Source: Akkermansia sp.
Lineage (GTDB): Bacteria > Verrucomicrobiota > Verrucomicrobiia > Verrucomicrobiales > Akkermansiaceae
DNA length: 45,492 nt
Direction of reading: 5' to 3'
Assembly (NCBI GenBank): GCA_030531305.1
Contig: JAUNNT010000003.1
Span: forward strand, 1-45,492
Part shown: positions 27,201 through 35,322 of the stretch, piece after piece
Layout of the letters: every line of letters begins with the position of its first letter
How positions within the stretch are numbered: position 1 is the first letter of the stretch
Notes under the pieces: generated by a model
What the model was told of the DNA's origin: nothing
Database searches by the model: none
The model's input: only the letters and a program-made list of their open reading frames with translations
Position numbers and translations under genes: made by a program

Positions 27201-27864
27201 CGCCATCGACCACAAGCTCTCCACCCTGCGCCACCGCGTGGCATACCAGGACGAAACCACCCACAACATCAGCTCCAAGCCCGTGCCACTCATTGCGGAA
27301 TTCTGCCCGCTGCGCTATGCGTTCGAGATGATGTTCGTGATGCAGACATCCGACAACCTGTGGGATTTGGAGAACGACCGCGTGAACGACTTCCGCGACG
27401 AGCTCAAGGCTCACGGCACGGAGGAGGACCTGCACTTCATCCAGCGCGCCGCCCTAGCGTTCAACGGCATGGCCTCAAACGACGAGGAGGCGCGCGACCT
27501 GCTGCGCCGCGTGCGAAAGGCCGCCCTCTCCATGGACGAGAAATACCTGGACGAGCTTTCCGCAGAACAGGAAAACCGCACGCAGCAGGAAACAGACCAC
27601 CCGGCTGAATTCTACTTCTCCAACCGCAAGCTCGCTTCCGTGCGAGAGGGCGTGAAAACCGCCCGCAAGGACGACCGCCAGGACGAGGACCGCGGCTTCT
27701 TCCTAGCCCCGCGCCAACCCGCCCCCTTCGGCAGCTTCGACCAGGACACCGACTCCGGCTCCGTCTCCACCGTCAAGCGGGACAGCATTTACCTCTTCAT
27801 CATGGGACTCGTCCCCATCCTCATCGCCTCCCGCCGCCTCCGCGCCATCTGCAGGGGGAAATGA
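24244..27864 (+). CDS. TerB/FHA-like ABCG-type ABC transporter fusion
   Basis: A protein of 1206 residues from ATG 24244 (overlap ATGA with the previous gene). Residues about 50-190 are helical and resemble a TerB/DjlA-type domain. Residues about 195-475 are beta-rich, with segments such as YLQQGDMIPLSQGQNVELG and LIDGDLIALSAVQYLRCRF like FHA domains. The ABC domain follows, with Walker A GPSGSGKST near residue 504, the altered signature LSDGERTRL and Walker B VYLIDEPISGLSS. From about 800 on there are six to seven membrane helices of ABC-2/ABCG type, with a long soluble loop before the last one. FHA-ABCG fusions are known in several phyla and respond to phosphothreonine. The substrate is unknown. 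Confidence 0.85.
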   Translation: MKMQDFKDFLTRSVAFLADARATAWDAVLRAHRALIHAYSNLIAFAADAPRRFIPKNESHRTHAGIIADLFASILGRLDNPAPELLYAAMDILRYDFPNVEHIWLAERFRKSYEAHYPLQSTLAVAVTRRTQEERIALALEVYTLLHRIKGHEDNPELFEEVANGLNLPGAARIIRNLVNTPGQVATRPIESLSFSTDIAFGNVQLPASEDGVRFRVLHCVNVLLVVNDGMKPISARGRYLQQGDMIPLSQGQNVELGSCHFSYSTIRGLLQALYSGMMLVYYLEMEDDMVSITRQRPLNCIARLKFGVHVEIEIMRHDAQFVLDGKLLHYGDAVGASFYTPFTVQGQGPFTFADLPDKDPTGHSFQLDPENRRILVSNMPYMNRPGALMLTPGLAPGTVFEVTYSRQTNTGMLRVLEGDAHSITVGDQPVRGDTKLIDGDLIALSAVQYLRCRFSAGVLEEESSAVSSLRVRGLTRDFVRSGRVVNNIDFSLKRGEMACILGPSGSGKSTLLSMLAGHLAPSFGSIHYNGEAMTPEAENLRRYIAFIPREDILDEAMTVEEHVYQASIARRPMLSPADRMRRALSVLSFVGISHLAKRNVGRAGERTLSDGERTRLNLGLDLTGTAEVYLIDEPISGLSSGDAERVIQTLENMTYGRMLICTLHRPAQVLLNRFDKVMVLDPHGKMAFWGTPLEMMDYFRAAAEELGLHVTKEAIAAGGADYVFEVLDAPFRALENRADVSPDLWQERYELYAYRNAVESATAEPAMEQAKPIPDMQRRRPKELWRLFALWVSRTFLSRLRSRMGLYALLLEGPVLALLIAGTLRAASDAPYTFYKSLHVTEYLFLSLVLAMFFGLTDSACEILRDRPILRRESNYKLFTSGYLLAKTLVLTGIAGVQCALYLWVGNAVLNIYGMFWEHFLVMLLTAFVGISLSLCVSAFVRSERTALNIVPLLLVPQILLAGALVRFEEMNEFSPHIPDGVLPAAIDHKLSTLRHRVAYQDETTHNISSKPVPLIAEFCPLRYAFEMMFVMQTSDNLWDLENDRVNDFRDELKAHGTEEDLHFIQRAALAFNGMASNDEEARDLLRRVRKAALSMDEKYLDELSAEQENRTQQETDHPAEFYFSNRKLASVREGVKTARKDDRQDEDRGFFLAPRQPAPFGSFDQDTDSGSVSTVKRDSIYLFIMGLVPILIASRRLRAICRGK

Positions 27865-27868
27865 ACAC

Positions 27869-27897
27869 TTGACCTAACTGCTAGATACAACTATAAT
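27869..27897 (+). promoter_or_regulatory. Promoter of glycosyltransferase operon
   Basis: TTGACC (27869-27874), 17-nt spacer, TATAAT (27892-27897), then CACGTTGAGGAT and ATG 27910. GAGG lies 3 nt before the ATG. The leader would be about 6 nt. This is the best -10/-35 match in the window. Confidence 0.75.
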
Positions 27898-27909
27898 CAC
27901 GTTGAGGAT

Positions 27910-28860
27910 ATGCAATCGCTCCCCATATTGTACATTGTGATGCCCTGTTACAATGAAGAGGCCGGGCTGGTGGATACTGTCAACACCGTATTGCAGAAGC
28001 TGCAACAGCTGCAAAGCGCCGGCAAGGTGTCGGCTGAAAGTGCGATGCTGTTCTCAGACGACGGCTCCAAGGATGCCACGTGGCAGATCATAGAATCCGC
28101 GCACGCGCAATACCCGGCCAAGGTGAAGGCGGTGAAGCTGGCGGCCAACCGCGGCAAGGAGTACGCGCTGTGGGCCGGGGTGATGGAGGCGCGTCGGCAT
28201 GCGGACGCGGTGGTGTGCATGGATGCGGATTTGCAGTTCGACATTGATGCGATAGATGAGTTCCTGGCCCTACACGCGGAAGGGTACGAGCTGGTGTACG
28301 GCATCAAGAAATCCCGCGGCGCGGAACCATTCTACAAGCGCATATTCTCCAGCCTGTTCTACTCCCTGATGGGGAAGCTGGGCTCCCCCATACAAAAGAA
28401 CCACACGGACTACTGCCTGATGACGCGCCAGGTGTGCGACGCCCTGGCGGAGTACGGGGAAACCAACCTCATCTTCCGGGGGCTGCTCAAACAGCTGGGG
28501 TTCAAGCAGTGCCCCTGCTATTTCGAGGTGAAGGACCGGGAGGCCGGGCAGAGCCATTTCTCCCCCATCAAGCTCATCAACCTGAGTCTGGACGCCATCA
28601 CCTCATTCTCCGTGGCGCCGCTGCGGCTCATCGTTTTCCTCGGTGCCATGGTGATGCTCATCGGCCTGGGCATGATAGGCTGGACCATTGCGGACGCCTG
28701 CAGGGGCATCACCCCGAGCGGGTACGCCACACTGGCCTGTTCCCTGTGGTTTCTGGGCGGCCTGGGCATGATGTGCCTGGGCGTGGCGGGTGAATATTTG
28801 GGCAAGCTCTACATGGAGGCCAAGAAACGTCCTCGGTACTTCATTTCTAAGACCCTCTGA
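27910..28860 (+). CDS. Family 2 glycosyltransferase, polyprenyl-phosphate type
   Basis: A protein of 316 residues. The GT2 fold begins with YIVMPCYNEEAGLVDTV, has FSDDGSKDAT (nucleotide binding) and MDADLQFD (DxD-type metal site). Two membrane helices follow at about 236-262 and 275-298. This layout matches DPM1/ArnC/GtrB-like enzymes that load a sugar onto undecaprenyl phosphate for transfer outside the membrane. It has its own promoter, and the membrane protein downstream starts 3 nt after its stop, so the pair probably works as donor synthase and membrane acceptor enzyme. Confidence 0.9.
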   Translation: MQSLPILYIVMPCYNEEAGLVDTVNTVLQKLQQLQSAGKVSAESAMLFSDDGSKDATWQIIESAHAQYPAKVKAVKLAANRGKEYALWAGVMEARRHADAVVCMDADLQFDIDAIDEFLALHAEGYELVYGIKKSRGAEPFYKRIFSSLFYSLMGKLGSPIQKNHTDYCLMTRQVCDALAEYGETNLIFRGLLKQLGFKQCPCYFEVKDREAGQSHFSPIKLINLSLDAITSFSVAPLRLIVFLGAMVMLIGLGMIGWTIADACRGITPSGYATLACSLWFLGGLGMMCLGVAGEYLGKLYMEAKKRPRYFISKTL

Positions 28861-28863
28861 TAA

Positions 28864-30636
28864 ATGATTTCATACATCCCCACATTGGCAAGGATTTCAT
28901 TGACGGATTGGGCGAAGGACAACCCCGCCTATTTGTACGCCATCTGCACGGCCGCCCTGCTTCTGGTCGTGTATACCCTGTTGTGCAGGAAATGGTTCAA
29001 AGGGGCGGAGCAGGCTGATTTTCAACAGCAGGAGCAACCCGCCCCGGCGCTGCGGCCGGGGGGCGGGGGGTGCCGGTGGGCGTTGGCGGCATCCTGCCTG
29101 ATTGCGGCCGTTTCCCTCTCCCTTCTCTTGTACACATCATGGCTGCGGGGAGACGAATGGATGTTCACCCCGGGCATGCGCTCCTATGGATGGCGTGCCA
29201 TAAACGGCATAGCCAGCTACCTCTTCCGCAACAGCCGCCTGGGCGAGACCGTGGGATTCTTCGTTGGCGTGTCGGAATGCAAGTGGCAAGTGTTCCTGCT
29301 CAATCCCCTTTTCGCCATAGCCATACCGTTTGCCCTGCTGCGCCTGTTCGGCAGGCGCGGGGAAAGCATGGCCTCTCCCATGGGCCTGTGCTTCTTTTGG
29401 TTCACGTTTTTGCTGGCGCTCATGTCCGCGTGCCTCTCCCCCTGGCGCAACTACACCTGCTTTGCCGCCAGCGTGAACTACCTTTGGCCGAGCGTTGTCA
29501 TCCTCTTTTTCCTCTCATTGTTCAACCCTGGGCAATGGCACCCGGAAGGGGTGTTGAAATACCCCCTGTGGAAAAGGGTGGGAGTTCTCCTGCTGGGACT
29601 GTACTGCGGGTGTTCCGTGGAAAGCCTTTCCGTCACCCTTCTGCCCGTGCTTACCGTATGGATGTTCTGGCGGCTCCTGAAGAAAAAGGGCATACCCGTC
29701 CTTTGCAGGCTCGCCTACCTGGGATTCCTGTGGGGCACGTACTTCCTTTTCGCCTCGCCCGCCCTCTACCGCCGGGAAGACAGCGCCATCCCCGATCTCG
29801 CCATAGACGTATCATCCTTCACTTCGGAACAAATGGCACACTTTGTGCAAAACCTGACGTGGGAACAGCTGGATGGCATCACCGGCGGGGGCTGCATTGT
29901 CATCCTGAAGGGCATACCCCTGCTCTACCACACATATTTCCTGCCATTTTTGGCAGACAAGTTCCTGCAGTGCTGTTCCGTGGGCTGTGTGACATTCGCC
30001 CTGCTGCTGGTGCTTCTGGCATTTCAAAGGGGAGCGGGGCGGAAACGCACGGCAATCGGCAGCCTGGTGTTGTTTGCGCTTGGTTGGGTGTGCGCCGTTT
30101 CGTACACCGCACAGTGCATACCCATGCACATGAGCTTCCTGCCCGCGGCCTTTTTCATACTGGCTGCCTGCGCATACATTTTCCTCGCCATGGCATGCAA
30201 CAGGGCATGGTTGGCCTGCTCCATCTCCCTTCTCTGCGTGGCCGGATTGGCATTTTCCACCTTTGTTCCCGCCGGAATTGATGCGTGGCCGCTCAAGCGT
30301 GTCGAGCAGGAACGCTTCGCGGAAATCCACCGCCAAATGGAACAGGGCAACAAGGTGGTGGAATACGAGCTGCAAATTGACTATATTCCCGATGATCCCC
30401 TTTGCCTGACGGATTTCCACATGTTCCCCCTGACGGAAAATCCCAAGGCATGGAGCAACGATCTGGCTGCCTACAATTATCCGTTTGACGCACTGGTTCA
30501 GCACGGCCCCGCTGAAGGAGAGCATCCGCGAAAGCCAGCGTACGGGCCGTGCTATGATACGCTGTACTCTTGCATCCGATGGTTGAAGAACAACGTGCTG
30601 CATTCCCAGTCGGATCCCTTCGGCAAGCCGAGGTAA
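28864..30636 (+). CDS. Polytopic membrane protein, probable GT-C-like partner
   Basis: A protein of 590 residues with about eleven to twelve hydrophobic helices and a soluble C-terminal tail of about 110 residues. After the second helix there is GDEWMFTPGMRSYGWRAI; an acidic residue in the first large loop (GDEW) is typical of GT-C-fold lipid-linked sugar transferases and of the DUF6056/GtrII-like groups, but I cannot assign a named family. It lies 3 nt after a polyprenyl-phosphate glycosyltransferase, which supports a role in modifying a cell-surface glycan. Codon use is less GC-biased than in the flanking operons, suggesting a different history. Confidence 0.75.
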   Translation: MISYIPTLARISLTDWAKDNPAYLYAICTAALLLVVYTLLCRKWFKGAEQADFQQQEQPAPALRPGGGGCRWALAASCLIAAVSLSLLLYTSWLRGDEWMFTPGMRSYGWRAINGIASYLFRNSRLGETVGFFVGVSECKWQVFLLNPLFAIAIPFALLRLFGRRGESMASPMGLCFFWFTFLLALMSACLSPWRNYTCFAASVNYLWPSVVILFFLSLFNPGQWHPEGVLKYPLWKRVGVLLLGLYCGCSVESLSVTLLPVLTVWMFWRLLKKKGIPVLCRLAYLGFLWGTYFLFASPALYRREDSAIPDLAIDVSSFTSEQMAHFVQNLTWEQLDGITGGGCIVILKGIPLLYHTYFLPFLADKFLQCCSVGCVTFALLLVLLAFQRGAGRKRTAIGSLVLFALGWVCAVSYTAQCIPMHMSFLPAAFFILAACAYIFLAMACNRAWLACSISLLCVAGLAFSTFVPAGIDAWPLKRVEQERFAEIHRQMEQGNKVVEYELQIDYIPDDPLCLTDFHMFPLTENPKAWSNDLAAYNYPFDALVQHGPAEGEHPRKPAYGPCYDTLYSCIRWLKNNVLHSQSDPFGKPR

Positions 30637-30661
30637 GGCGTATCGCTCACCCCGCACCCCT

Positions 30662-33589
30662 CTACTTGATGATGCCCTGCTTCTGCAACAGCGCGTCGGG
30701 GTTCGGTTTGCGGTGCATGAAGTCGTAGAAGAGCTGCATGGCGGGCTTGGAATCACCCTTGGAGAGGATGGAATCCCTGTAGGCCCGCCCGGTGGCGGGG
30801 TTGAGCACGCCCTCCTTGGAGAAGCGCGTGAAGGCGTCCGCAGCCAGCACCTCCGCCCACTTGTAGGAGTAGTAGCCCGCGGCGTAGCCGCCGTTCATCA
30901 CGTGGCCGAACTTGCGCGCCATGGACGGTTCGCTCGCGGTGGCGGGATAGCGCATGCCAGCCAGCAGGGCTTCCGTGGCGGCATCGATGTCCCTGCCCTG
31001 GAACTTCCGTTCAAAGTTGATGTGCAACTCCAGATCCAGCTTGGCGAGGCAGAGCTGTGCCATGACGCCGCTGGCGGGGAAGAAGAAGCGGGTGGCGAGG
31101 CGCTTATGCAGCAGGTCCTGCGGCAGGGGCTGCCCGGTCTTGTAGTGGCGGGCGTAGGTGGCCAGGGCTTCCGGCTCCCACACCCAGTTCTCGTTGAGCT
31201 GGCTGGGCAGCTCCACAAAGTCGTGGTCCACCAGGGTGCCGCTCTGCATCTGCAGCTCGCAGTCGGAGAGCATGGCGTGCATCATGTGGCCGAACTCGTG
31301 GAAGAGTGTGCGCACATCGCGGTGCGGCAGCAGGGCGGGCTTGCCCTCCGCGGGCGGGGTCACGTTGGCGCAGAGGGCGGCCAGGTGCGGGCGGTGCGGG
31401 GCATCCGCCGTGGCGGGAGCGCCGAAGGCAATGGTGCTCATCCACGCGCCCGTGCGCTTGGATGCGCGCGGGAAGATGTCCATGTAGAACGAGCCGAGGT
31501 GCGCGCCGGTGGCGGCGTCGTGCACGGCGAAGAGGCGCACCTGCGGGTGCCAGACCTCCGCCGCGCCCTCAGGTGCCTTCTCGCCGGGCTTCAGGCAGAC
31601 GGTGGGGATTTCACGGAAGGTGACGCCGTACAGGCGGGATGCGATGGCGAACATGCCGATGCGCACCTGCTCCGCCTCGAAATACGGGCGCAGGCTGTCC
31701 ACATCGAAGTCGAATTGACGCTTCTGGAGCTGCTTGGAGTAGAACGAGAGGTCCCAGGGGTTGAACTTGTCCGGGCGCGTGCCCGTCTCCCGCTGCACCC
31801 AGTCGCGCAGCTCGTCCACCTCGCGGTCGAAGGCGGGTTTCACCTTGGCGATCATGTCGTCCACGAAGGCGAGCGCGTTGTCGCCGCTCCCCACCATGCG
31901 GTGCGCGGTCATGTCGTCGGCGTAGTTCTTGAAGCCCAGCAGGCGGGCAAGCTCCAGGCGCAGCTGCAGGACCTCCTGCACCACGGGCGCGGTGTCGTGC
32001 TCCCCGCAGCCCTGGGTGGCGCCGCCCTCCCACACGAGCTTGCGGGTGGCGGACACGGCGCAGTTGGCGGTGACCTCGTTGGCGCTGCCGCTGTCAAGCG
32101 TGACGAGCCACTGCGGGTTCCCCGGCGTACCGAAACCCTTTTTCAACGCGGCGGCGGCGGCGCGCTGCATCCACTCGTCCGACATGCCCGCCAGCTGCGC
32201 CTTGTCGGTGACCACCAGCTGCCAGGCGTTCTTGGAATCCAGCAGCATCTTGGCGAACTGGAGCTGCAGCTTGCTGATGCGCTGCACCAGCTCCGCCTTG
32301 CGGGCCTTCTGCTCGGGCGGGAGGTCCGCGCCGTTGTCGCGGAAGGCGTCCACCACATCCTGCACGAAGCGCTGGCGGGCGGGCGAAAGTTCCTTCACCC
32401 AGGGCTGGGCGGCGGCGCGCTTGATGACCGTCCACAGCCGCTCGTTGGAGGTGATGGCGGCCTCGAACGCGGTGTACTGCGGGCGCATCTCGTCGCTCGC
32501 GGCGCGCACCTCCGGGGAATCCATGTTGGCGGAGAGCACCGAGAGGCTGGCTTCCGTCTGGTTCAAGCGGTACTGCATGTCCTGGTAGGCGAGGAACACG
32601 TTGTCGAAGGTCTCCCTGCCCGGCTCCACGGCGCAGATGGCATCCAGCGTGCCTTGGGCCTCGCGGAGCATGAAGCGCATGTCCTCCGCAATGCGCTGCG
32701 GGGTGAGCGCGGACCAGCGGGGGTAGCTGTCCCACGCGCAGGCGGGGTGCTCCTCCGCCAGCTGCGAATGCGGCATGGGCGCGGGCTCGCGCTTCACGGC
32801 GGCGTCCGCCTGCAGCTCCACCAGCGTGGTGATGAGCGCGTTGTCCTTGAACCAGCCCTCCGGCGTGCGCAGCACCAGGCCGCGGGTCTTGCCGCCCTTC
32901 TCGTCCGTGACCTCGCGCATGGTGGCGGCGGCGCGGAAAAGACCCTTCTGCACGGTGGGCCACTCGCCCGCGGAGTCGTTGGAGTCCGTGAGGTACACGG
33001 CGGTGACCTGGTGCGTCTCCTCGTCGTACTCCACGCCCCAGAGGGAGAGCATGTGCCACACGGGCGTGATCTTGTTGAAATCATCCAGGCGGCGGATGCC
33101 GATGGCCACGGCGTAGCCCTGCGACATCAGCTCGCGCAGACGCTGGGACGAGTTGTCCGCCACGTTTTCCCACTTGAGGTCGGTTCCGGGGAAGGCGCGC
33201 CCGCACGAATCCGCGAGCGCCTTGTAGTAGCCGCCCAGCCCCTTGCCGACGTCGGTGAGTTTGATTTTATCGGTGGCCAGCACGCCGTTGAACCACCATT
33301 GCAGCACGTAGAACGGCTCTCCGGCGCAGTTTGGGAAGGCTTGTCTGTACGTGTTCCAGATGGCCTCGTGCCCCTGCGGACCCATCTGCTTGAACTGCGG
33401 GTTGCGGTCCTGCCACCAGGCGAGCATGTTGGCGGCGGTGGCGGCCCAGCACATGTTGCCCACGTCGCGGGAATCCTTGTCGGCATCATACCAGCCGCGC
33501 TGCGGGGTGACGCCCTCCACCCAGTAGGTGGCGGCGGACGCCAGCCCGCCGAGGGCAAGAAATACAGTGATAGCGAGGTTCTTTATCAT
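30662..33589 (-). CDS. Secreted fusion: IdeS-like cysteine protease plus M3 metallopeptidase
   Basis: A protein of 975 residues. A signal peptide covers residues 1-19. Residues about 20-255 match the IdeS/Mac (C66) immunoglobulin-cleaving fold: GWYD (32-35), MCWAATAANMLAWW with nucleophile C47, VWHMLSLWGVEYD with H179, and VYLTDSND with D202. IdeS has the same series, NQGWYD, CGAATAGNMLHWW, NHVINLWGAD and VTDSDS. The rest (about 300-975) is an M3 (thimet/Dcp-type) peptidase with HEFGH at 764-768, third zinc ligand E793 in DFVELPSQ, and GYYSYKWAEVLAADAF. Two complete proteases in one secreted chain could cut a protein and then trim the peptides. IgG as substrate is only a suggestion. It follows nagZ by 9 nt. 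Confidence 0.88.
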   Translation of the reverse strand: MIKNLAITVFLALGGLASAATYWVEGVTPQRGWYDADKDSRDVGNMCWAATAANMLAWWQDRNPQFKQMGPQGHEAIWNTYRQAFPNCAGEPFYVLQWWFNGVLATDKIKLTDVGKGLGGYYKALADSCGRAFPGTDLKWENVADNSSQRLRELMSQGYAVAIGIRRLDDFNKITPVWHMLSLWGVEYDEETHQVTAVYLTDSNDSAGEWPTVQKGLFRAAATMREVTDEKGGKTRGLVLRTPEGWFKDNALITTLVELQADAAVKREPAPMPHSQLAEEHPACAWDSYPRWSALTPQRIAEDMRFMLREAQGTLDAICAVEPGRETFDNVFLAYQDMQYRLNQTEASLSVLSANMDSPEVRAASDEMRPQYTAFEAAITSNERLWTVIKRAAAQPWVKELSPARQRFVQDVVDAFRDNGADLPPEQKARKAELVQRISKLQLQFAKMLLDSKNAWQLVVTDKAQLAGMSDEWMQRAAAAALKKGFGTPGNPQWLVTLDSGSANEVTANCAVSATRKLVWEGGATQGCGEHDTAPVVQEVLQLRLELARLLGFKNYADDMTAHRMVGSGDNALAFVDDMIAKVKPAFDREVDELRDWVQRETGTRPDKFNPWDLSFYSKQLQKRQFDFDVDSLRPYFEAEQVRIGMFAIASRLYGVTFREIPTVCLKPGEKAPEGAAEVWHPQVRLFAVHDAATGAHLGSFYMDIFPRASKRTGAWMSTIAFGAPATADAPHRPHLAALCANVTPPAEGKPALLPHRDVRTLFHEFGHMMHAMLSDCELQMQSGTLVDHDFVELPSQLNENWVWEPEALATYARHYKTGQPLPQDLLHKRLATRFFFPASGVMAQLCLAKLDLELHINFERKFQGRDIDAATEALLAGMRYPATASEPSMARKFGHVMNGGYAAGYYSYKWAEVLAADAFTRFSKEGVLNPATGRAYRDSILSKGDSKPAMQLFYDFMHRKPNPDALLQKQGIIK

Positions 33590-33598
33590 AAGGGGGAA

Positions 33599-34657
33599 TC
33601 AGTAGTTCTGCACGGGGGAGCCGGGCGCGGCATCCACCTCCGGCACGCTCCCGCAGAAGCGCGCCATGTCGTTCAGGTAGTCACGCCACGCGATGAACGG
33701 CATGGGCGGTGCCTGCACCGTCATCATGCGGAACCTCTCGATGCGCTCCGCGGCGGGTGCCAGCACCTCCGGCGGCAGCGCGTTCACGGCGGCGGCCACG
33801 TCCTCCAGCACGTCGCACACGTTGTGGCACACCAGCGGCAGGTCGCACCCCGCGCGCAGGGCCAGCGCGGCGGCCTCCGCCACGCCGTACTTCTTGGAAA
33901 TGGCACCCATGCACAGATCGTCCGTGAACACCACGCCCTCGTAGCCAAGCTGGTCGCGCAGGAATCCCTGCACCAGCTCGCGGGAGAGCGAGGTGGGGTG
34001 CTCCGCGTCCATCTCCGGTATCAGCAGGTGCGCCACCATCAGCGACGGCAGCTCCGGCATGAGCGCGGTGAACGGGATGCTCGCGCGCTCCAGGAAGCTG
34101 GCGCGCGTGCCGTGCAGCACGGGCAGCTCGTGGTGCGGGTCGCAGGCGGCGTCACCCATGCCGGGGAAATGCTTGCCGCAGGTCATGATGCCGCCCTTGC
34201 AGAGCGTGCGGTTCCACACGCCCGCGCGTGAGATGACATCCTGCGTGTCGCTGCCCCAGCAGCGGCTCGGCAGCGCGTTGGCGTGCGGCGACGCCAAGTC
34301 CAGCACGGGCGCGAAATCCGTGTTCACGCCCAGGGTGAGCAGCACGTTGAGCGTGTACAGCGCCGCCTTGCGGATGGTGTGCGGGCTGCCGGTGGCGGCC
34401 AGCGCGGCGGCGGATGGCATCTGCACGCCGATGGCGGCAGTGCGCACCACGCGCCCGCCCTCCTGGTCGATGGCGATGATGGGCGCATCCGGCCCCCGGG
34501 TGATGCGGCGCAGGTCGTCGGTGAGCTCGCGGGTGAGCTCGTGGTCCGCGATGTTGCGGGAGAAAAGGATGTACCCGGCGGGCTGCAGGCGGGTGAAGAG
34601 CTCACGCTCGCGCGCGGTGAGCGTCTCGCCCTCGATTCCTACAACCAGCGGCAGCAT
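33599..34657 (-). CDS. nagZ: GH3 beta-N-acetylhexosaminidase NagZ
   Basis: A protein of 352 residues without a signal peptide. It has AIDQEGGRVVR (62-72), GKHFPGMGDAACDPHHELP (161-179) with the D173-H175 acid/base pair typical of NagZ, and VVFTDDLCMGAI with nucleophile D246. It removes N-acetylglucosamine from recycled muropeptides in the cytoplasm. It lies 9 nt after pyrE and 9 nt before the protease fusion. Confidence 0.93.
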   Translation of the reverse strand: MLPLVVGIEGETLTARERELFTRLQPAGYILFSRNIADHELTRELTDDLRRITRGPDAPIIAIDQEGGRVVRTAAIGVQMPSAAALAATGSPHTIRKAALYTLNVLLTLGVNTDFAPVLDLASPHANALPSRCWGSDTQDVISRAGVWNRTLCKGGIMTCGKHFPGMGDAACDPHHELPVLHGTRASFLERASIPFTALMPELPSLMVAHLLIPEMDAEHPTSLSRELVQGFLRDQLGYEGVVFTDDLCMGAISKKYGVAEAAALALRAGCDLPLVCHNVCDVLEDVAAAVNALPPEVLAPAAERIERFRMMTVQAPPMPFIAWRDYLNDMARFCGSVPEVDAAPGSPVQNY

Positions 34658-34666
34658 GGGGGCAAA

Positions 34667-35233
34667 TCACTTGGTGCCGAAGATGCTCTTGCGCGTGAAC
34701 AGCGGGAACACCGGCACGCCGCGCTCCTCGATGGCCTCGCGCCCGCCCTCCTCGCGGTCCACCAGCACCAGCGCCGCCACCACCTTGCCGCCCTCCGCCT
34801 CGATGGCGTCGATGGCTTTAAGCGTGGAGCCGCCCGTGGTGATGACGTCATCCACCACGATGATGCTCTGGCCGGGGGCGAAGTTGCCCTCGATGCGCTT
34901 GCCGCGGCCGTGGTCCTTGGCCTCCTTGCGAACGGTGAACACCTGCAGCGGCTTCTCGGACTTGGCGGAGTACATGCCGATGGCCAGCGAGATGGGGTCC
35001 GCACCCATGGTCATGCCGCCGATGGCCTCGGCTTCGGGGAACTTGGGCAGGATTTCCTCCTGCACGAGCTGCCAGCCCACCTCGCCGATGAGGTTGGCAC
35101 CGCGCGCGTCCAGCGCGGTCACGCGGCAATCGCAGTACAAATCGCTCTCCTTGCCGGATGCCAGGATGAAGTGCCCGGTCTTGATGGATTTCTTGAGAAG
35201 GATGTCGAGAAGTTCTTTTTTCGCGTCTGTCAT
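34667..35233 (-). CDS. pyrE: Orotate phosphoribosyltransferase
   Basis: A protein of 188 residues from ATG 35233. The PRPP-binding motif is IIVVDDVITTGGS (114-126), and VFTVRKEAKDHG is the flexible loop. It makes orotidine 5'-phosphate in pyrimidine synthesis. The frame is open further upstream to 35365, but the promoter at 35272-35244 lies inside that extension, so the short start is right. The -10 box ends 10 nt before the ATG. Upstream it abuts one 28-bp direct repeat of the AbiF-2 cassette. Confidence 0.95.
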   Translation of the reverse strand: MTDAKKELLDILLKKSIKTGHFILASGKESDLYCDCRVTALDARGANLIGEVGWQLVQEEILPKFPEAEAIGGMTMGADPISLAIGMYSAKSEKPLQVFTVRKEAKDHGRGKRIEGNFAPGQSIIVVDDVITTGGSTLKAIDAIEAEGGKVVAALVLVDREEGGREAIEERGVPVFPLFTRKSIFGTK

Positions 35234-35243
35234 ATCACGGGGT

Positions 35244-35272
35244 ATTGTACACTCTCCCGCGCATGATTGCAA
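35244..35272 (-). promoter_or_regulatory. pyrE promoter
   Basis: TTGCAA (35272-35267), 17-nt spacer, TACAAT (35249-35244), then 10 nt to ATG 35233, giving a leader of about 3-4 nt. The -35 box directly touches the direct repeat at 35273. Confidence 0.6.
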
Positions 35273-35300
35273 GGCGCAAAACGGTTGGAGAGTTAGGTTG
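35273..35300 (+). repeat. 28-bp direct repeat, left copy (AbiF-2 cassette)
   Basis: Identical over 28 bp to 36586-36613. It begins GGCGCAAAACGG and ends GTTAGGTTG. Bases just outside differ between copies. The two copies bracket AbiF-2, its RNA and its promoter. Confidence 0.9.
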
Positions 35301-35322
35301 GGGAGCCGTGGGCCGCGTGACA

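Noticed and set aside
30713..34231. A 1172-codon open frame on the plus strand
   Set aside because: It is the antisense shadow of the protease fusion and nagZ. Both real genes have clear catalytic motifs.
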